In this document: positions 21,173 to 31,875 of the stretch, in pieces
Position numbering within the stretch: position 1 is the stretch's first letter
Layout of the letters: each line of letters starts with the position of its first letter
Source: Orychophragmus violaceus
Taxonomy: Eukaryota; Streptophyta; Magnoliopsida; Brassicales; Brassicaceae
Direction of reading: 5' to 3'
Length of the DNA: 64,000 nucleotides
Assembly: GCA_030180135.1 (NCBI GenBank)
Contig: CM058236.1
Location: 7,151,357-7,215,356, forward strand
Program-made: the position numbers and the translations under genes
Notes under the pieces: generated by a model
Database searches by the model: none
Seen by the model: the letters and a program-made list of their open reading frames with translations, nothing else
Told to the model about the DNA's origin: nothing

Positions 21173-23146
21173 ATGCTGGACGATTACAGACAGTTTATGC
21201 CAACGCAGAAAACTCGAAGTAATCCGAACTCGAGCTTAGTTAATCTCGGACTAGAGGAACTTGGACGTCTAGAAAGGACTATCAGAAGAGAAAAGAGAGA
21301 GAGAATGGTACGAGAACGTCTGATCTTGATACGAGATGCTGAAGGTGTCCTGAGGGATCCGGAAAACAATCCTTACAATGCTGCTGGGCAGATGATTGAT
21401 GCTGATGGACGAGTGATCCCTGACCCTCCTGAGCAACAGCAACAGGAGCGGAACCAAAACCAGGGTCAGGAACAGGCCCAAGGTAGAGAGATGGTGGTTC
21501 ATGAGAGAACCCTAGCTGACTACAACAGACCTGATGAGTTTCATGCAAACCGAGTAGCTCTAGTGCTTCCTGCTTTTGAGAGGAATGATTTTGAGGTCAA
21601 GACCATCTACTACCAGCTGATGAGACAGATTGCTTTTCATGGTCTTCAAGCAGAGCAGCCTATGGATCACATTGACAAGTTTGAGGACATAGTCACTGGC
21701 ATGAAGTATGAAGGAGTATGCCCGGACTATCTGTTCCTTAAGCTATTTCCGCACAGTCTTGCTGGAGACGCTAGTGCATGGCTGAGACAACTGGCACCTG
21801 GTCAGTATACTACTTGGGCAGCCTTAAAGAGTGAGTTCCTGCGTCACTTTTATGATGATGCGCGCTCAGATCAGTCCAGACAGGACATACTCACTTTTTC
21901 CCAAGGAGCTGTGGAGCCCTTGAAGACTGCCTGGATGAGATTTAAGCAGTATCAGCGTGACTGTCCACACCATGGATTCACAGAAGTACAGCTGATTGGT
22001 ATCTTCTTCAGAGGCATAGATCTCCCTTATCAGACTGCGCTGGATAATTCCAGTAATGCTAATTTCAACACCAGGACTCCTACACAAGCTAAGCAGTTGA
22101 TTGAGAACCTGATTGGCAGCAACAGTTGCAAGACAATGGATGAAAGGAGGAAGAAATCTGGTGGAACTGTAGAGAATTCTGATATAGCTAATATAAGATC
22201 CAGATTGGACACAGTTTACAATCTCCTGACAAGTAAGAAAGCTGTCCACTTTGCCCAAGATGTAGAGGTGATTCAGACTGAGGAGGACACTCAGGAAGAA
22301 GATGTGAATTTCATAGGAGGTTCTGGTTTCCAAGGTAATAGATTTAGTAATCAACAGGGGAACAAATTCTCCAATGGAGGACAGACTGGTGGTTTTCAGA
22401 AGACCTATGGACAAGGTACTCAGAGAACCTATGGATCTACATCCTATCAGACTCCTCCTGCACCTACAGCCCATGGGAGCAGAATGGAGGCTATGATGGA
22501 ACAACTGATGGAGAGTCAGACCAAGATTTCTGTGGACTGCAACAAGAAGTTGGACGCTGTCTATGAAGACCTCAATGGGAAGTTTGAGTCTCTGAGCACT
22601 CACATGAAGCAGTTGGACACTCAGGTGAACCAGATGTCCAGCTCACTGAAGGGAAAGGGAGTGGCAGACACTCATGTTAAGGCCTGGTCTGTGTACATTA
22701 ATGATGGATCTCACCTAGGTGAAAGATTTGAGCTAAGTACAGCTGAGTTGGTGACAGAACAAGAATTTTCGGATATTTGTGAAAAACTCTCGGGTGAAAT
22801 CTGCTGCAGTGCGTCGATCGATGCAACTCCTGCGACGATCGATACACCAGTCGGGATGGCAACGATCGACACACCCTTAGTGTCGGTCGTTGCAGGGCGT
22901 GAACAGACAGAACTGTCGGATGATAATGGCATAGATGCTGACTTGGAGCTTGATCGCCTATTCACTGGAGCCTCTGAGATTACTCAACAGGAGATCTACG
23001 AACAGATTGTTAGACAACACTCCTCAGTGTCTGAAGTGATTAGGCAGGAAACTGAAGAGCTTAAGAAGCTAGAGGAGATTGGTGAAGAATTGGAAGAAAT
23101 TCCAACTTCTGATGATCCACCTTATCATCCATGTGTGCAGAGGTAA
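21173..23146 (+). CDS. Element D gag protein (ends at an in-frame TAA)
   Basis: 657 residues, homologous to the N-terminal three quarters of the element A protein. It has an Arg-rich start, the gypsy gag domain with WLRQLAPGQYTTWAALKSEF (about residues 205-225), a Q/N/G-rich linker near 380-430, and a stretch near 545-570 encoded by two CGATCG pairs (SIDA, TIDT, TIDT). No zinc knuckle. The TAA at 23144-23146 replaces a Tyr codon of element A; translation would resume in the same frame and reach the protease. The ATG lies inside a degenerate module copy, so MPTQ at residue 9 may be the older start. Confidence 0.85.
   Translation: MLDDYRQFMPTQKTRSNPNSSLVNLGLEELGRLERTIRREKRERMVRERLILIRDAEGVLRDPENNPYNAAGQMIDADGRVIPDPPEQQQQERNQNQGQEQAQGREMVVHERTLADYNRPDEFHANRVALVLPAFERNDFEVKTIYYQLMRQIAFHGLQAEQPMDHIDKFEDIVTGMKYEGVCPDYLFLKLFPHSLAGDASAWLRQLAPGQYTTWAALKSEFLRHFYDDARSDQSRQDILTFSQGAVEPLKTAWMRFKQYQRDCPHHGFTEVQLIGIFFRGIDLPYQTALDNSSNANFNTRTPTQAKQLIENLIGSNSCKTMDERRKKSGGTVENSDIANIRSRLDTVYNLLTSKKAVHFAQDVEVIQTEEDTQEEDVNFIGGSGFQGNRFSNQQGNKFSNGGQTGGFQKTYGQGTQRTYGSTSYQTPPAPTAHGSRMEAMMEQLMESQTKISVDCNKKLDAVYEDLNGKFESLSTHMKQLDTQVNQMSSSLKGKGVADTHVKAWSVYINDGSHLGERFELSTAELVTEQEFSDICEKLSGEICCSASIDATPATIDTPVGMATIDTPLVSVVAGREQTELSDDNGIDADLELDRLFTGASEITQQEIYEQIVRQHSSVSEVIRQETEELKKLEEIGEELEEIPTSDDPPYHPCVQR
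22808..22895. repeat. Two CGATCG pairs within element D gag linker
   Basis: Cores at 22815/22836 and 22863/22884, each pair 21 bp apart. They encode SIDA/TIDT-type residues. Confidence 0.75.
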
Positions 23147-23848
23147 TTAAACAAGATGTTGCCCCTGGATGATGATCTGAAAGACTGGGTGATAATAGTT
23201 CCTCAGCATATTAGTGATGTTCTGCTAACTAAGATCCCGAAGAAGCTGCCTGATCCTGGAGTCTTTGTGCTGGATTGTTCTATCTTTGAGGATAGCTTTA
23301 GGCGTTCTCTGTGTGATTTAGGAGCTGCTGGAAGCATAATGCCTTACTCTGTGGCAGAGAAGCTGGGTATGCTGGATTTTACTCCTACTAGGACTTCTCT
23401 TGTCCTAGCTGATCAGTCCATACGAGTTCCTGAAGGGCTCCTTATGGACATTCCGATGAGAGTTGGAAACTACTTAGTTCCGACGGACTTCCTTGTGCTG
23501 AGATATGACTGTGATCCGGATGAAGCATTATTGCTTGGGAGACCCTTTTTGGCTACAGCAGGAGCGTTGATTGATGTTAGGAACAGCTTGATAGACCTCC
23601 ATCTGGGAGATGAACCACTGCACTATGAGATGGATAAGCTGCGAAAGCCACTGATAGATGGGCAGACATTCACCATAAGGGACGCAGATTTTGAGAAGCC
23701 GGATAATACCATGGTTATAGATCCTGGAGAACATTTCACTCCATCTTTTCTTGGACATGAGCATTCCGCAACAGCCTACTCACCACCTTGGATGAGGAGA
23801 CTTGAACAGAGACAGAAAAAGTCTCTGTCAGGACCTCCTGGTACCTGA
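23147..23848 (+). CDS. Element D protease segment, same frame as gag after the stop
   Basis: The frame continues after the TAA at 23144-23146; the first ATG is at 23156, giving 230 residues. It contains the aspartic protease with SLCDLGAAGSIMP and LLLGRPFLA, then the conserved tail with FTPSFLG and YSPPWMRRL. In element A this is fused to gag, so here it is separated only by one nonsense codon. It would be made only by readthrough or is dead. Confidence 0.8.
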   Translation, partial: LNKMLPLDDDLKDWVIIVPQHISDVLLTKIPKKLPDPGVFVLDCSIFEDSFRRSLCDLGAAGSIMPYSVAEKLGMLDFTPTRTSLVLADQSIRVPEGLLMDIPMRVGNYLVPTDFLVLRYDCDPDEALLLGRPFLATAGALIDVRNSLIDLHLGDEPLHYEMDKLRKPLIDGQTFTIRDADFEKPDNTMVIDPGEHFTPSFLGHEHSATAYSPPWMRRLEQRQKKSLSGPPGT

Positions 23849-25199
23849 AAATTCCCATCCGTCCGGTCAAGCTATTGACCTTAAACAAGCGCTGGGTGGG
23901 AGGCAACCCACCATTAGGTACTGGTGTTTTTCTACTTAATTTTTGGTGTTTTTGTTAGGATTTTACGTTTGTTTTTGTTTTTGGTGCAGTTATGTTTGCA
24001 GGTCTCGGACAAAATCGCAGTGCAACGATCGACTCACTTCTATGTCGATCGTCACAACACGAAAGGAATCGCATTGCAGCGATCGTTGCGCTCTTGAGCA
24101 ACGATCGACCATACACGAAAATCGCCAAGTAACGGTCGATGCACTTAGTGCAACGATCGATGCCTGAGCGACAGAGGTAACCCGACAGACATAATTTCAT
24201 CTTTTCAATTTATTTTATTTTCTTTTTACCGATCCTTCGCTGGACACTACTGGGGACAGTGTGTCTTAAGTGTGGGGGAGGTGCTACTGACTTTTGTTTT
24301 CTGTTTTCTTAAGAGTCAGTCCGTTTTTCAAAAAGTTTTTGTTTTATTGAGTCAAAATTGTTTAAGTAAGAAACAATGATTTTCTAAGAAGATTTACAAA
24401 ACTTGCAGGAACTTAAGTAACCATTGGGATGAAGTTGCAGGATCTATCTCTGACTATTAGAAAACCCCATCACAGATCAACCTACTGGGAACACCCACAT
24501 CACTTCAGGTATCAGAGGATCCTTTTACTGACTTCAATTTAATACTGACTTAGATTTCTCACCTAAGGGCTTGGTATACTTTGTGTCGGATTCCCTTGTT
24601 AGTTCTGACACAGCCTGTCAACCTATCCTATTTAGTTCCCTTCTCCCCTTCTATAAAGTAAAAAAAAAAAAAAGATAATAAACTGAGGATGAGTTAGTAA
24701 CTCCGAAGTGGTCATGGGAATGGTAGCAAACACTATTTTCTCTCATGTGATCCATGGAATGTGTCCAAAGTACACCCCATAACGGGAAGAACACTGATAA
24801 AAAAAATAAAATGATACCCAGTGGGGAAAAATCAGTTGTTAAAGAAGGGAAAGAGAAGAAAGGGACTAGAGAAAGATAGTATGGTGGTCTAGAGCTGATA
24901 AGGTAAGAATCCATGTGCCCTTTGATCGATACTCCTTAGGTGAGACCGCACTTAAATACTTGCAGAAGTCAGTAGGGAGAATTTGAATGCTTGAATGTGA
25001 TTGTGGAGTTTACCTAGGACAGTTGCTAAGTGTGGGGGAAGTACATGTTGGTCTTGATATCCTGTAATTGATTCTTTCAGTGGTTTACTAAGGGGAATCT
25101 GAGTATTGTAGCTTCTAGGATGAAATGAGTTTCTGAAGAGTTTTCAAACCTCTTCACCAAGCTTTAGTTCTATGTTTTGCTTGAGGGCAAGCAAAGGCT
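23849..25199 (+). other. Element D 3' noncoding region with PPT-like tracts and modules
   Basis: 1.35 kb between the protease stop and PPT. Module pairs at 24026/24046 (20 bp), 24080/24102 (22 bp) and 24133/24154 (21 bp); PPT-like AAGTGTGGGGGAG tracts at about 24268-24281 and 25028-25040; a poly-A patch at 24657-24673. The same order is seen in A, G1, G2 and H. Confidence 0.7.
23943..24167 (+). CDS. Small ORF with hydrophobic N-terminus in element D 3' region (doubtful)
   Basis: 74 residues starting MVFLLGFYVCFCFWC, matching the 4631-4837 frame of element A. The remainder is translated from CGATCG modules. It could encode a tiny membrane peptide but more likely reflects shared noncoding sequence. 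Confidence 0.2.
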   Translation: MVFLLGFYVCFCFWCSYVCRSRTKSQCNDRLTSMSIVTTRKESHCSDRCALEQRSTIHENRQVTVDALSATIDA

Positions 25200-25213
25200 A
25201 AGTGTGGGGGAGT
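25200..25213 (+). promoter_or_regulatory. Element D polypurine tract
   Basis: AAGTGTGGGGGAGT abuts the 3' LTR. Confidence 0.87.
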
Positions 25214-26409
25214 TGATATATCATGGTTTTTACCGGTTTTATGCCATGATATAGTTGTGTTTTTAGTGTCTTTTGTGTTCTTTTATAGTCTTTTACAGGT
25301 ATAATCAGGTTTGGAGCTAAATTGGAGATAATGGAGCATTTTGGAGATATTTGGAGTGATTGGCCGAGAGATAGAGTTCACTGTCCGAAACAGAGAAAGG
25401 TGTCGATCGTTGCATGCCTAGCATCGATCGATGCACCAGCGAGATGGGCCAAAACTCGGCGGTTTAGAAGAATCAAGATATTGCACTTTGATCCATAAGT
25501 TCCTGATATTTACAAAGAAGCCCCTGGCCGAGATTATACCTATATAATTAAGTTTTTGGTGTTTATTTTACTGACGCTTTCATAATTAAGAGCAGAGGAT
25601 TTTTAGAGCTTTTGGGGCTGATCTGAACCTGTTACATCATCTGTATTTGGAGAAGATTTCGAACCCCTTTGATCTTTTATCTTTTATGCAATCAATTATT
25701 TCTATGATTATGTTTTCATCAATCATGTCTGAGTAGATTCCTTGTTAGGTTTAGGGTTTCTCACATAGGATTTCATGACCTGCTAGACTTGTTTAATTTC
25801 AGTTAAGGATTCAAACTATATCTGTTCTTCAATTTAATTGTGCTTAAAGCTAGTTCTAACCTGATCAATTAGAATCTAGATCTTAGGTTGCTAAATACGT
25901 CACGGAAGTGGGGTTTAGGAATCTGAACTAATTAAATTGGGCAATTAAACTTTGCGCAAACGGAAGTTTGGTTTAGGATAATTGTGAACATATCAAACTA
26001 GGGATTAATGCTAGTTTAATCTGTTAGTTCTCGCAAACGAAAGTTTGGTTTGCTGCACTTAGACTTAGAGAATTATCGCAAAGGAATTTGGTTAATTCTA
26101 TATCTGTGTTTTGAGTTCTAGAACTGTGCTTAATTAGATCCTTGCTGAATGAACTGTCTGCTTGTCTGATTTCCTGAGAACGCCCTAGACCTAGCGCTCT
26201 TAATAACTTGCTTTCACAACCAACAATCTTTGCTATCTGCTTACTTTCTTGCATTGTTTTTAATTCAATTACATTGCTTTCTTCCTAGTTAAATTCCTGT
26301 TCTTGAGCTATTGAATACCGGAGTCTCTGTGGATTTCGATACCCTATATACTACATTGATATTGCTGTGCACTTGCAGTTTAGTATAGGGATTAATTCTT
26401 GACCTATCA
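25214..26409 (+). repeat. Element D 3' LTR
   Basis: 1196 bp, about ten substitutions relative to 19735-20930. CGATCG pair at 25404/25425 (21 bp). Confidence 0.93.
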
Positions 26410-27510
26410 CAACCTCGAGTAAACAACAACCAAAGACAAGATCTTGATCGTAGGCAAGTATATGGTCAGGAGACTGATGTGAGTGATGAAAAACCACAGC
26501 CTAATGATCGTAGAAGAAGGAGAGCTCCAAGGAATCAAGATTTGGAGGAAGAAAAAGAAGACCATCTTAGGTATAAGCCCACGGACATGAAGTTCAAGGC
26601 TCTTACCTTTGCTGGAAGAGTAGATCATGAAGCTTATATCGTGTGGGAGCAAAGAATGGAGCATATTTTTGCCTACTACAAGTACACCGAGCAAAGGAGG
26701 CTAGCCTTAGCCGTAGCTCAACTCACTGACCACGCCTTATCTTGGTGGGATCGTGAGGTTAGTGATAGGAGAAGAAGTGATACTCCTCAAATGACCACAT
26801 GGAGGGAGATGAAGCAGCTGATGAAGAAGAGATATGTTCCCACTTACTACCATCGAGATCTTCAAAGGAAGTTCCGAAATTTATCTCAAGGAACAAGAAG
26901 TGTGGAAGAATATTTTGAAGAGTTTGAGCACTTAAGTAACAGACTAGAACTTGAAGATGATGCTGAGACAATCATGGCTTAGTTCCTTGATGGGCTACAA
27001 GAGCGTATTTGTCGCAAAGTAGAAAGGCTTCCTTACAATAATTTGAAAGATATTCTACACAACGCCATACAAGAAGAGCAACATATCAAGAGGAAGACGT
27101 GTGGCAGGCCTAGAAACACTCAATTTTGGGATCAAGGACGTGCCAAGACACAAGTCCAATCAACTTCTCAAAACAAGCCTTTGGACAAAGGCAAAACCAT
27201 AGCTATCGACAATCGGTTTTTCTAAATAAAGTGAGCCTAACCAAGGTAAGTTTTCTAATCCTAACACTTCTAGAACTCGTGATATAACTTTTTTCAAGTG
27301 TAAGGGCAGGGTAAATATGGCTAAGGATTGCCCCAACCCAAGAGTGATGATTCTCACGGATGCGGGAGAATACGAGCCACAAGATGAAGAAGATGCTATC
27401 ATGGATGATGCTGAATTTGAGGAGGTTGAATGTGAACCTGAATACGGAGAGTCCCTGGTCATAAGGGGAGTCTTGAACCTCACGGTTCATCCTGATGAGT
27501 TACTCGACAG

Positions 27511-28243
27511 AGAGAAGATTTCAAACCTCTTTTTCTATTAATCTCTTTATGCTTTCTTATTAAAATATGATTTTTTCAATCATCATGTCTGAGTAATTCT
27601 CTAGTTAGGTTTAGGGATTCTTATTAGGGATTTCATGGAATGTTAGGTTAATTGATTGATTGGGATTCATACTTTTTAGTCCTTTGTCTAGGTTGATCTT
27701 AATGCTTAATTTGAACTGGCCACTTAGATTATTGATATAGGTTGATTCTCGCAACAAAAGTTGGTTAATCTGCTAGAAAAGAACCTAAGTGAGCAATTTT
27801 TCTATTCTCAAAGAAATTTGGTTTAGGGAAATTGTGAACGAACGAACCTGATATTAATGCATGTTTAAAACTCTAGAACTCGCAAAGAAATTTGGTTTAG
27901 GTTGTTAGAAATAGTTAATATTCGTAACGAAAGTTGGTCTGTTATATCTATGTGATTCTAGTTCTAGAACCGTTCTTAATTTGATCATGATTGATTGATT
28001 AGCCTATACTCCTGATTTCTTGACAACTCCCTTGACCTGATGCTTTCCCTGCTTGATTTACAAACCATTTATTTACCTTCTTTGCATTGTTTATTTGATT
28101 TTGAACTGTTTCTGCTTAGCTTAATTTGACACTACAAGTCAATCGTAACAGTCTTGAATCTCTGTGGATTCGACCCTATATACTACAATTGCATATTTGT
28201 GCACTTGCGGTGTAGCTCTAGAATTGAAACTTTGAGCATATCA
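27511..28243 (+). repeat. Element G1 5' LTR, truncated
   Basis: About 730 bp starting mid-LTR, at a GAGAAGATTTCAAACC phrase that lies well inside the D LTR, and ending AGCATATCA before the PBS. Confidence 0.7.
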
Positions 28244-28249
28244 AGTTTT

Positions 28250-28266
28250 TGGCGCCGTGTCGGGGA
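28250..28266 (+). promoter_or_regulatory. Element G1 primer binding site (imperfect tRNA-Asp type)
   Basis: TGGCGCCGTGTCGGGGA; it differs from the intact site by a short change in the middle. Confidence 0.7.
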
Positions 28267-28384
28267 CTGTTTTGAGTCTTCGCTAGATTTAAGTTAAGAG
28301 TTTAGATTAGGATTTTCGTTTTTAGTTTTACTAACTTTCTTTCTTTTTTTCTCATTCGTGCATTTCAGGTTCGACAAAGAACAA

Positions 28385-28470
28385 TCGCGTCGATCGATAC
28401 CTCCTTGGCATCGATCGACACATCTTGCGACACTTGTAATGATCGACGCAACATTCGTATCGGTCGACAC
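28385..28470. repeat. Element G1 leader modules
   Basis: Pairs at 28391/28412 (CGATCG) and 28440/28461 (TGATCG/CGGTCG), both 21 bp. Bracketed by AATCGC and TTGCGAC; preceded by a pyrimidine-rich run ending ATTTCAGGTTC. Confidence 0.72.
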
Positions 28471-28493
28471 AGTGCTCATGAATCAGATAGTGC

Positions 28494-31033
28494 ATGCCTA
28501 ATCGTGCACTCAGAAGAAATCCGGACAAAGAGCTTTTGTTTCTTCGAAACCAGGAGATGGTAAAGCTAAAGCGAACAAACACAAAAGCACAGAAACCAGT
28601 AAAGATGCTGAATCATAATGTTGTGGTGTTGATTCGGGATGAAGTTGGTGTTCTGAGAGACCTTGAGAATAATGCCTACAACAATCAAGGTCAGAAAATT
28701 GATGGGGAAGGAAACCCCATTGTAGTACCAGTGGTTGCAGCGGGCGCAGAACAAGCTGGAGGTGTTGAATAATCTGATGGCGCAGTTGTTACACATGCAC
28801 AAGCTGGGAGGACTCTAGTTGATTACAATAGACCTGGTGAGTTCTATGCTAACAAATCTGCGATCAGACCTCATCTGATTCAGAGGAATGACTTTGAGGA
28901 TGAAGACTTCCTACTACACTCTAGTTGGACATCATTTGTTACATGGGCTTCCATATGACCATCCTATGGACCACATCGAAAGATTTTAGGATCTGGTAAT
29001 AGGAATGAAGCGTAATGGAGTGAGCTATGACTTCCTGCACTGCAAGCCACATTCCCTTGGTGGGGAAGCTGTAAAATGGCTGAAGCAGATTCCACCAGGT
29101 ACTCTTACCACTTCCACTGCGAAAAAGAAGAAGTTTCTTCTAAACTTCTAAGATGATGCTAGATCTGATCAGCTAAGGGAAGAGATTCTCCAGTTCAAAC
29201 AGGATCCTACAGAAGCTCTCAAGGCTGCTTGGATACGCTTCTAGATATACCAACGCTATTGTCCACATCATGGTTTCTCTGAGGTTCAGCTGATGGGCAT
29301 TTTCTTCAGAGGTGTGGATTGGAGATATCAGATGGCGTTGGATGCTTCCAGCAATGGAAACTTCAACACAAAGTCTCCAGAGCAAGCTAATGAGCTGATT
29401 GATAACTTGGTGTCTAGAAATAGCACCAAGAATGCTGATTTGGAGAGGAAGCGGTCAGGTGGAAATGTGGATGGAACTCATATCGCAGAGATGAAGAAAA
29501 AATTAGATTATGTTCATAACATTCTGGTTGGGAAGAAGCAGGTCCACTTTGCTGCAGAAATAGAGACTTTTGAACCAGTTGATGAGTCAAAAAATGTCAA
29601 TTACATAGCTGGAACTGGTTATCAAGGTCAGAGATATGGAAATCAGCAAGGACAAACTTCTGGTTACACTCCAAAGCCTGCATTCCGGAGACCTTTCCAG
29701 CAGAACAGCTCATTCTCCAGAGACTATGATTCTTCATCATACCAGACTCCTCCTCCACCTAATGAGCAGTTTGAGATCAAACCTATGTTGGAGCAGCTTT
29801 TGGAGGGTCAGCAGAAGAGTAGAGTGAATTTAATGGAAAGATCGATGATTTGTACATTGATTTGAATAGGAAGATCGAATCTCTGAGCACCCATGTCAAA
29901 AAACTGGATGTTCAAGTTCAACAGACTGTTGGAGCAGTGAAAAGACAAAATGGATAAGAACGAACAGAGCAGAATTAGAAGCAGTATGTCAATTTTGGCT
30001 TAGTGGAGAGGAAACTCGAGCTGAGACATAAGCAAGATAGAGTCACATAAACTATCCTAAACGATAAATGGTCTCTGTCGGCCACCATCATCGATCCATC
30101 TCTAGTGTCGATCAATGCATGACCCAATTGAAGAGTATTTCAAATGCTGACGGATTTTCGAACGATGGGGTGACGACCTTGGTCGACACGGAAAGCTCGA
30201 TGCAACCCAGCATTGATCGACACATATCTGCATCAAAGGAAGAATATGTTCGTAAGAAGCCAGCATCTATCGATTCTCACCTTGCATCGGTCGACATTCA
30301 ATCCACATGAGTCTAACAACCTGAAAAAGTGCCAAAATGAGTCTTTAAGCCTCCATTACTCATTCCTAGAGCTCCTAAGAAGTCTAAACAGAAGCGGGAT
30401 GAAGCTAAATGCATGACAGTGATGGATAAGGAGCTGATTGAGATCCCACTAGCTGATGATTTGAGGAAACACCATTCTCTGCAGAGGTATGCGAAGAAGA
30501 TGATCTCCACGGATGGAGACTTGAAAGAAGGGGTGGTGATGGTTTCTAAATAGATCAGTGCAGTGCTGCAGAACCATATTCCAGAGAAGCTTCCAGACCG
30601 AGGAGTCTTTGTGCTAGATTGTTACATCTTCAAGGACAGCGTCAAGCGTTCTCTGTATGACTTGGTAAAAGGTGTGAATCTCATGTCATACTCTGTGGCT
30701 GTGAGATTGGTACTGATGGACTTCCAGCCTACTAGGCTCTCTCTAATTCTAGATGATCGATCAAAGAGGATTCCAGAAGGAGTCCTAGAGGACATTCCGA
30801 TCAGAGTTGGAAATTATCTGATTCCAACAGACTTTGTGGTGCTGAAATACCAAGTTGAATTGGATGATCCTTTGCTGCTTGGTAGATCCTTCTTGACTAC
30901 AACTGAAGCAATCATTGATGTGAGGTGCGGTATGATTGATCTCCACTTGGGATATAAGCCTTTGCAACTCAAGATGGATAAGCTGCGGAAATCCACCATT
31001 GATGGTCAGGCCTTCAATGTTGAGGTGGAATAA
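28494..31033 (+). pseudogene. Element G1 gag-protease, broken
   Basis: The gag starts at MPNRALRRNP (28494) and runs to a TAA at about 28772. Conserved gag residues continue in several frames, with FFRGVDWRYQMALDASSNGNF and a linker visible in the open stretch 29293-29865. The protease region is open at 30563-31033 (156 residues), with VFVLDCYIFKDSVKRSLYDL and LLLGRSFL; the catalytic DLG motif appears altered to DLV. A tail with YTPPWMMRH follows near 31310. Multiple stops and shifts make this a dead copy. Confidence 0.75.
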
Positions 31034-31875
31034 GAAGTTCAGATTGGCGAGGCTGAAGTGTTTGATATTGGAGATGAGAAGATGGTGGTTCATTATGAGC
31101 CTACTCTAACATCTTCAGAGCCTACAACTGCTCATAAGCAAAAGCTTCGGACATCGCACTTCCACCAAAGCAAAGGTATGTATCCTCTAAACCTTCAGAC
31201 CAAATTACTGTGAATGCATGAAAACATAGTATCCCACCCATGCTTCACTCCCATCCTGGATCTCTTCCATCATTCCTTGGAAAGTCTCATGCTACTCCTT
31301 CTTATACACCACCTTGGATGATGAGACATTCGCAGAGGGACTCTTTGCCTCTACTGAAACCCCCAGGAGCCTGATCTCCTACCCATAGTCAAGCTAATGA
31401 CTAAAAACAAGCACTTGGTGGGAGAGAACCCACTAATGAGTCTGTCTTTACTTTATTTTTCGTTTTGGTTATGTTTACTTTTTTTCTTGTTTTGGTGTGT
31501 TAAAGGCGTGGGAATAGGTCACTGATGAGAAGCATCGATCGAAACTACTTTAGCATCGGTCGATGCACTCTGCAAACAAGGACGACGAGATGGAGAAATA
31601 TATGAAATTGCGTCGACTTAGATCGATTCAAGCAAGTCGTTGCCATTCTGCAACACATGTATCGATCTATACACTTGTTAGTGTCGATCAATGCAGGCCG
31701 CGTACAGGTAAGTGTTCTCACTTTTTCAGTCTCTGTTCCCTTTGATTATTGTTCTCCCGAGCCCAAGCTTCTATAACACTGGGGACAGTGTTGTTTGAGT
31801 GTGGAGGATGTAGTTACTGACACACCGTTTTCTGTTTTCTTAGAGTCAGTTGAGTCGTTTTGTTGAGTCAAACCT
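31034..31875 (+). other. Element G1 3' noncoding region, first part
   Basis: Contains the tail coding remnant to about 31372, module pairs at 31536/31557 (21 bp) and 31663/31685 (22 bp), an AGGTAAGTG donor-like string near 31706, and a degenerate PPT-like GAGTGTGGAGGATG near 31797. Confidence 0.55.

Larger units (their letters stand above)
19735..26409 (+). mobile_element. Element D: non-autonomous gag-protease-only LTR retrotransposon (TR-GAG type)
   Basis: 6.7 kb with two 1196-bp LTRs, tRNA-Asp PBS, gag-protease, PPT and perfect target duplication CAACC (19730-19734, 26410-26414). It is a sister of element A on the other strand, with the same order of parts and no RT or integrase. LTRs differ at about ten positions by eye (about 0.8%), so it is older than A. 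One TAA interrupts the gag-protease frame. Confidence 0.92.
18122..27510 (+). mobile_element. Element F1: CRM-like Ty3/gypsy fragment, host of B and D
   Basis: The pieces are 18122-19734 (LTR 3' part, PBS, leader, gag start) and 26410-27510 (gag rest), separated by element D. The left end is buried under element B. The right end stops abruptly at about 27510, where a truncated Athila-like LTR (G1) begins. Compared with F2 and F3 it carries a damaged primer site, a 1-bp gag deletion near 19710 and a TAG at 26980. The CRM-like assignment comes from F3, whose pol reads into the 3' LTR. Confidence 0.75.
19661..27510 (+). pseudogene. Element F1 gag, split by element D and decayed
   Basis: The start lies at 19661-19734 and the remainder at 26415-27510. 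The encoded protein has the gypsy gag domain (FAGRVDHEAYIVWEQRMEHIF, WWDREVSDRR, RSVEEYFEEFEHL) and a degenerate zinc knuckle near 27295-27335 in which the spacing residues FKCKG and KDCPNP remain but the His is lost. Lesions: the D insertion, a lost base near 19710 and a TAG at 26980-26982 where F3 has CAG. The sequence leaves the F family just after VHPDEL at 27510. Confidence 0.75.

Noticed and set aside
21866..22603. 245-codon ORF on the minus strand
   Set aside because: Antisense shadow of the element D gag frame; no family resemblance.
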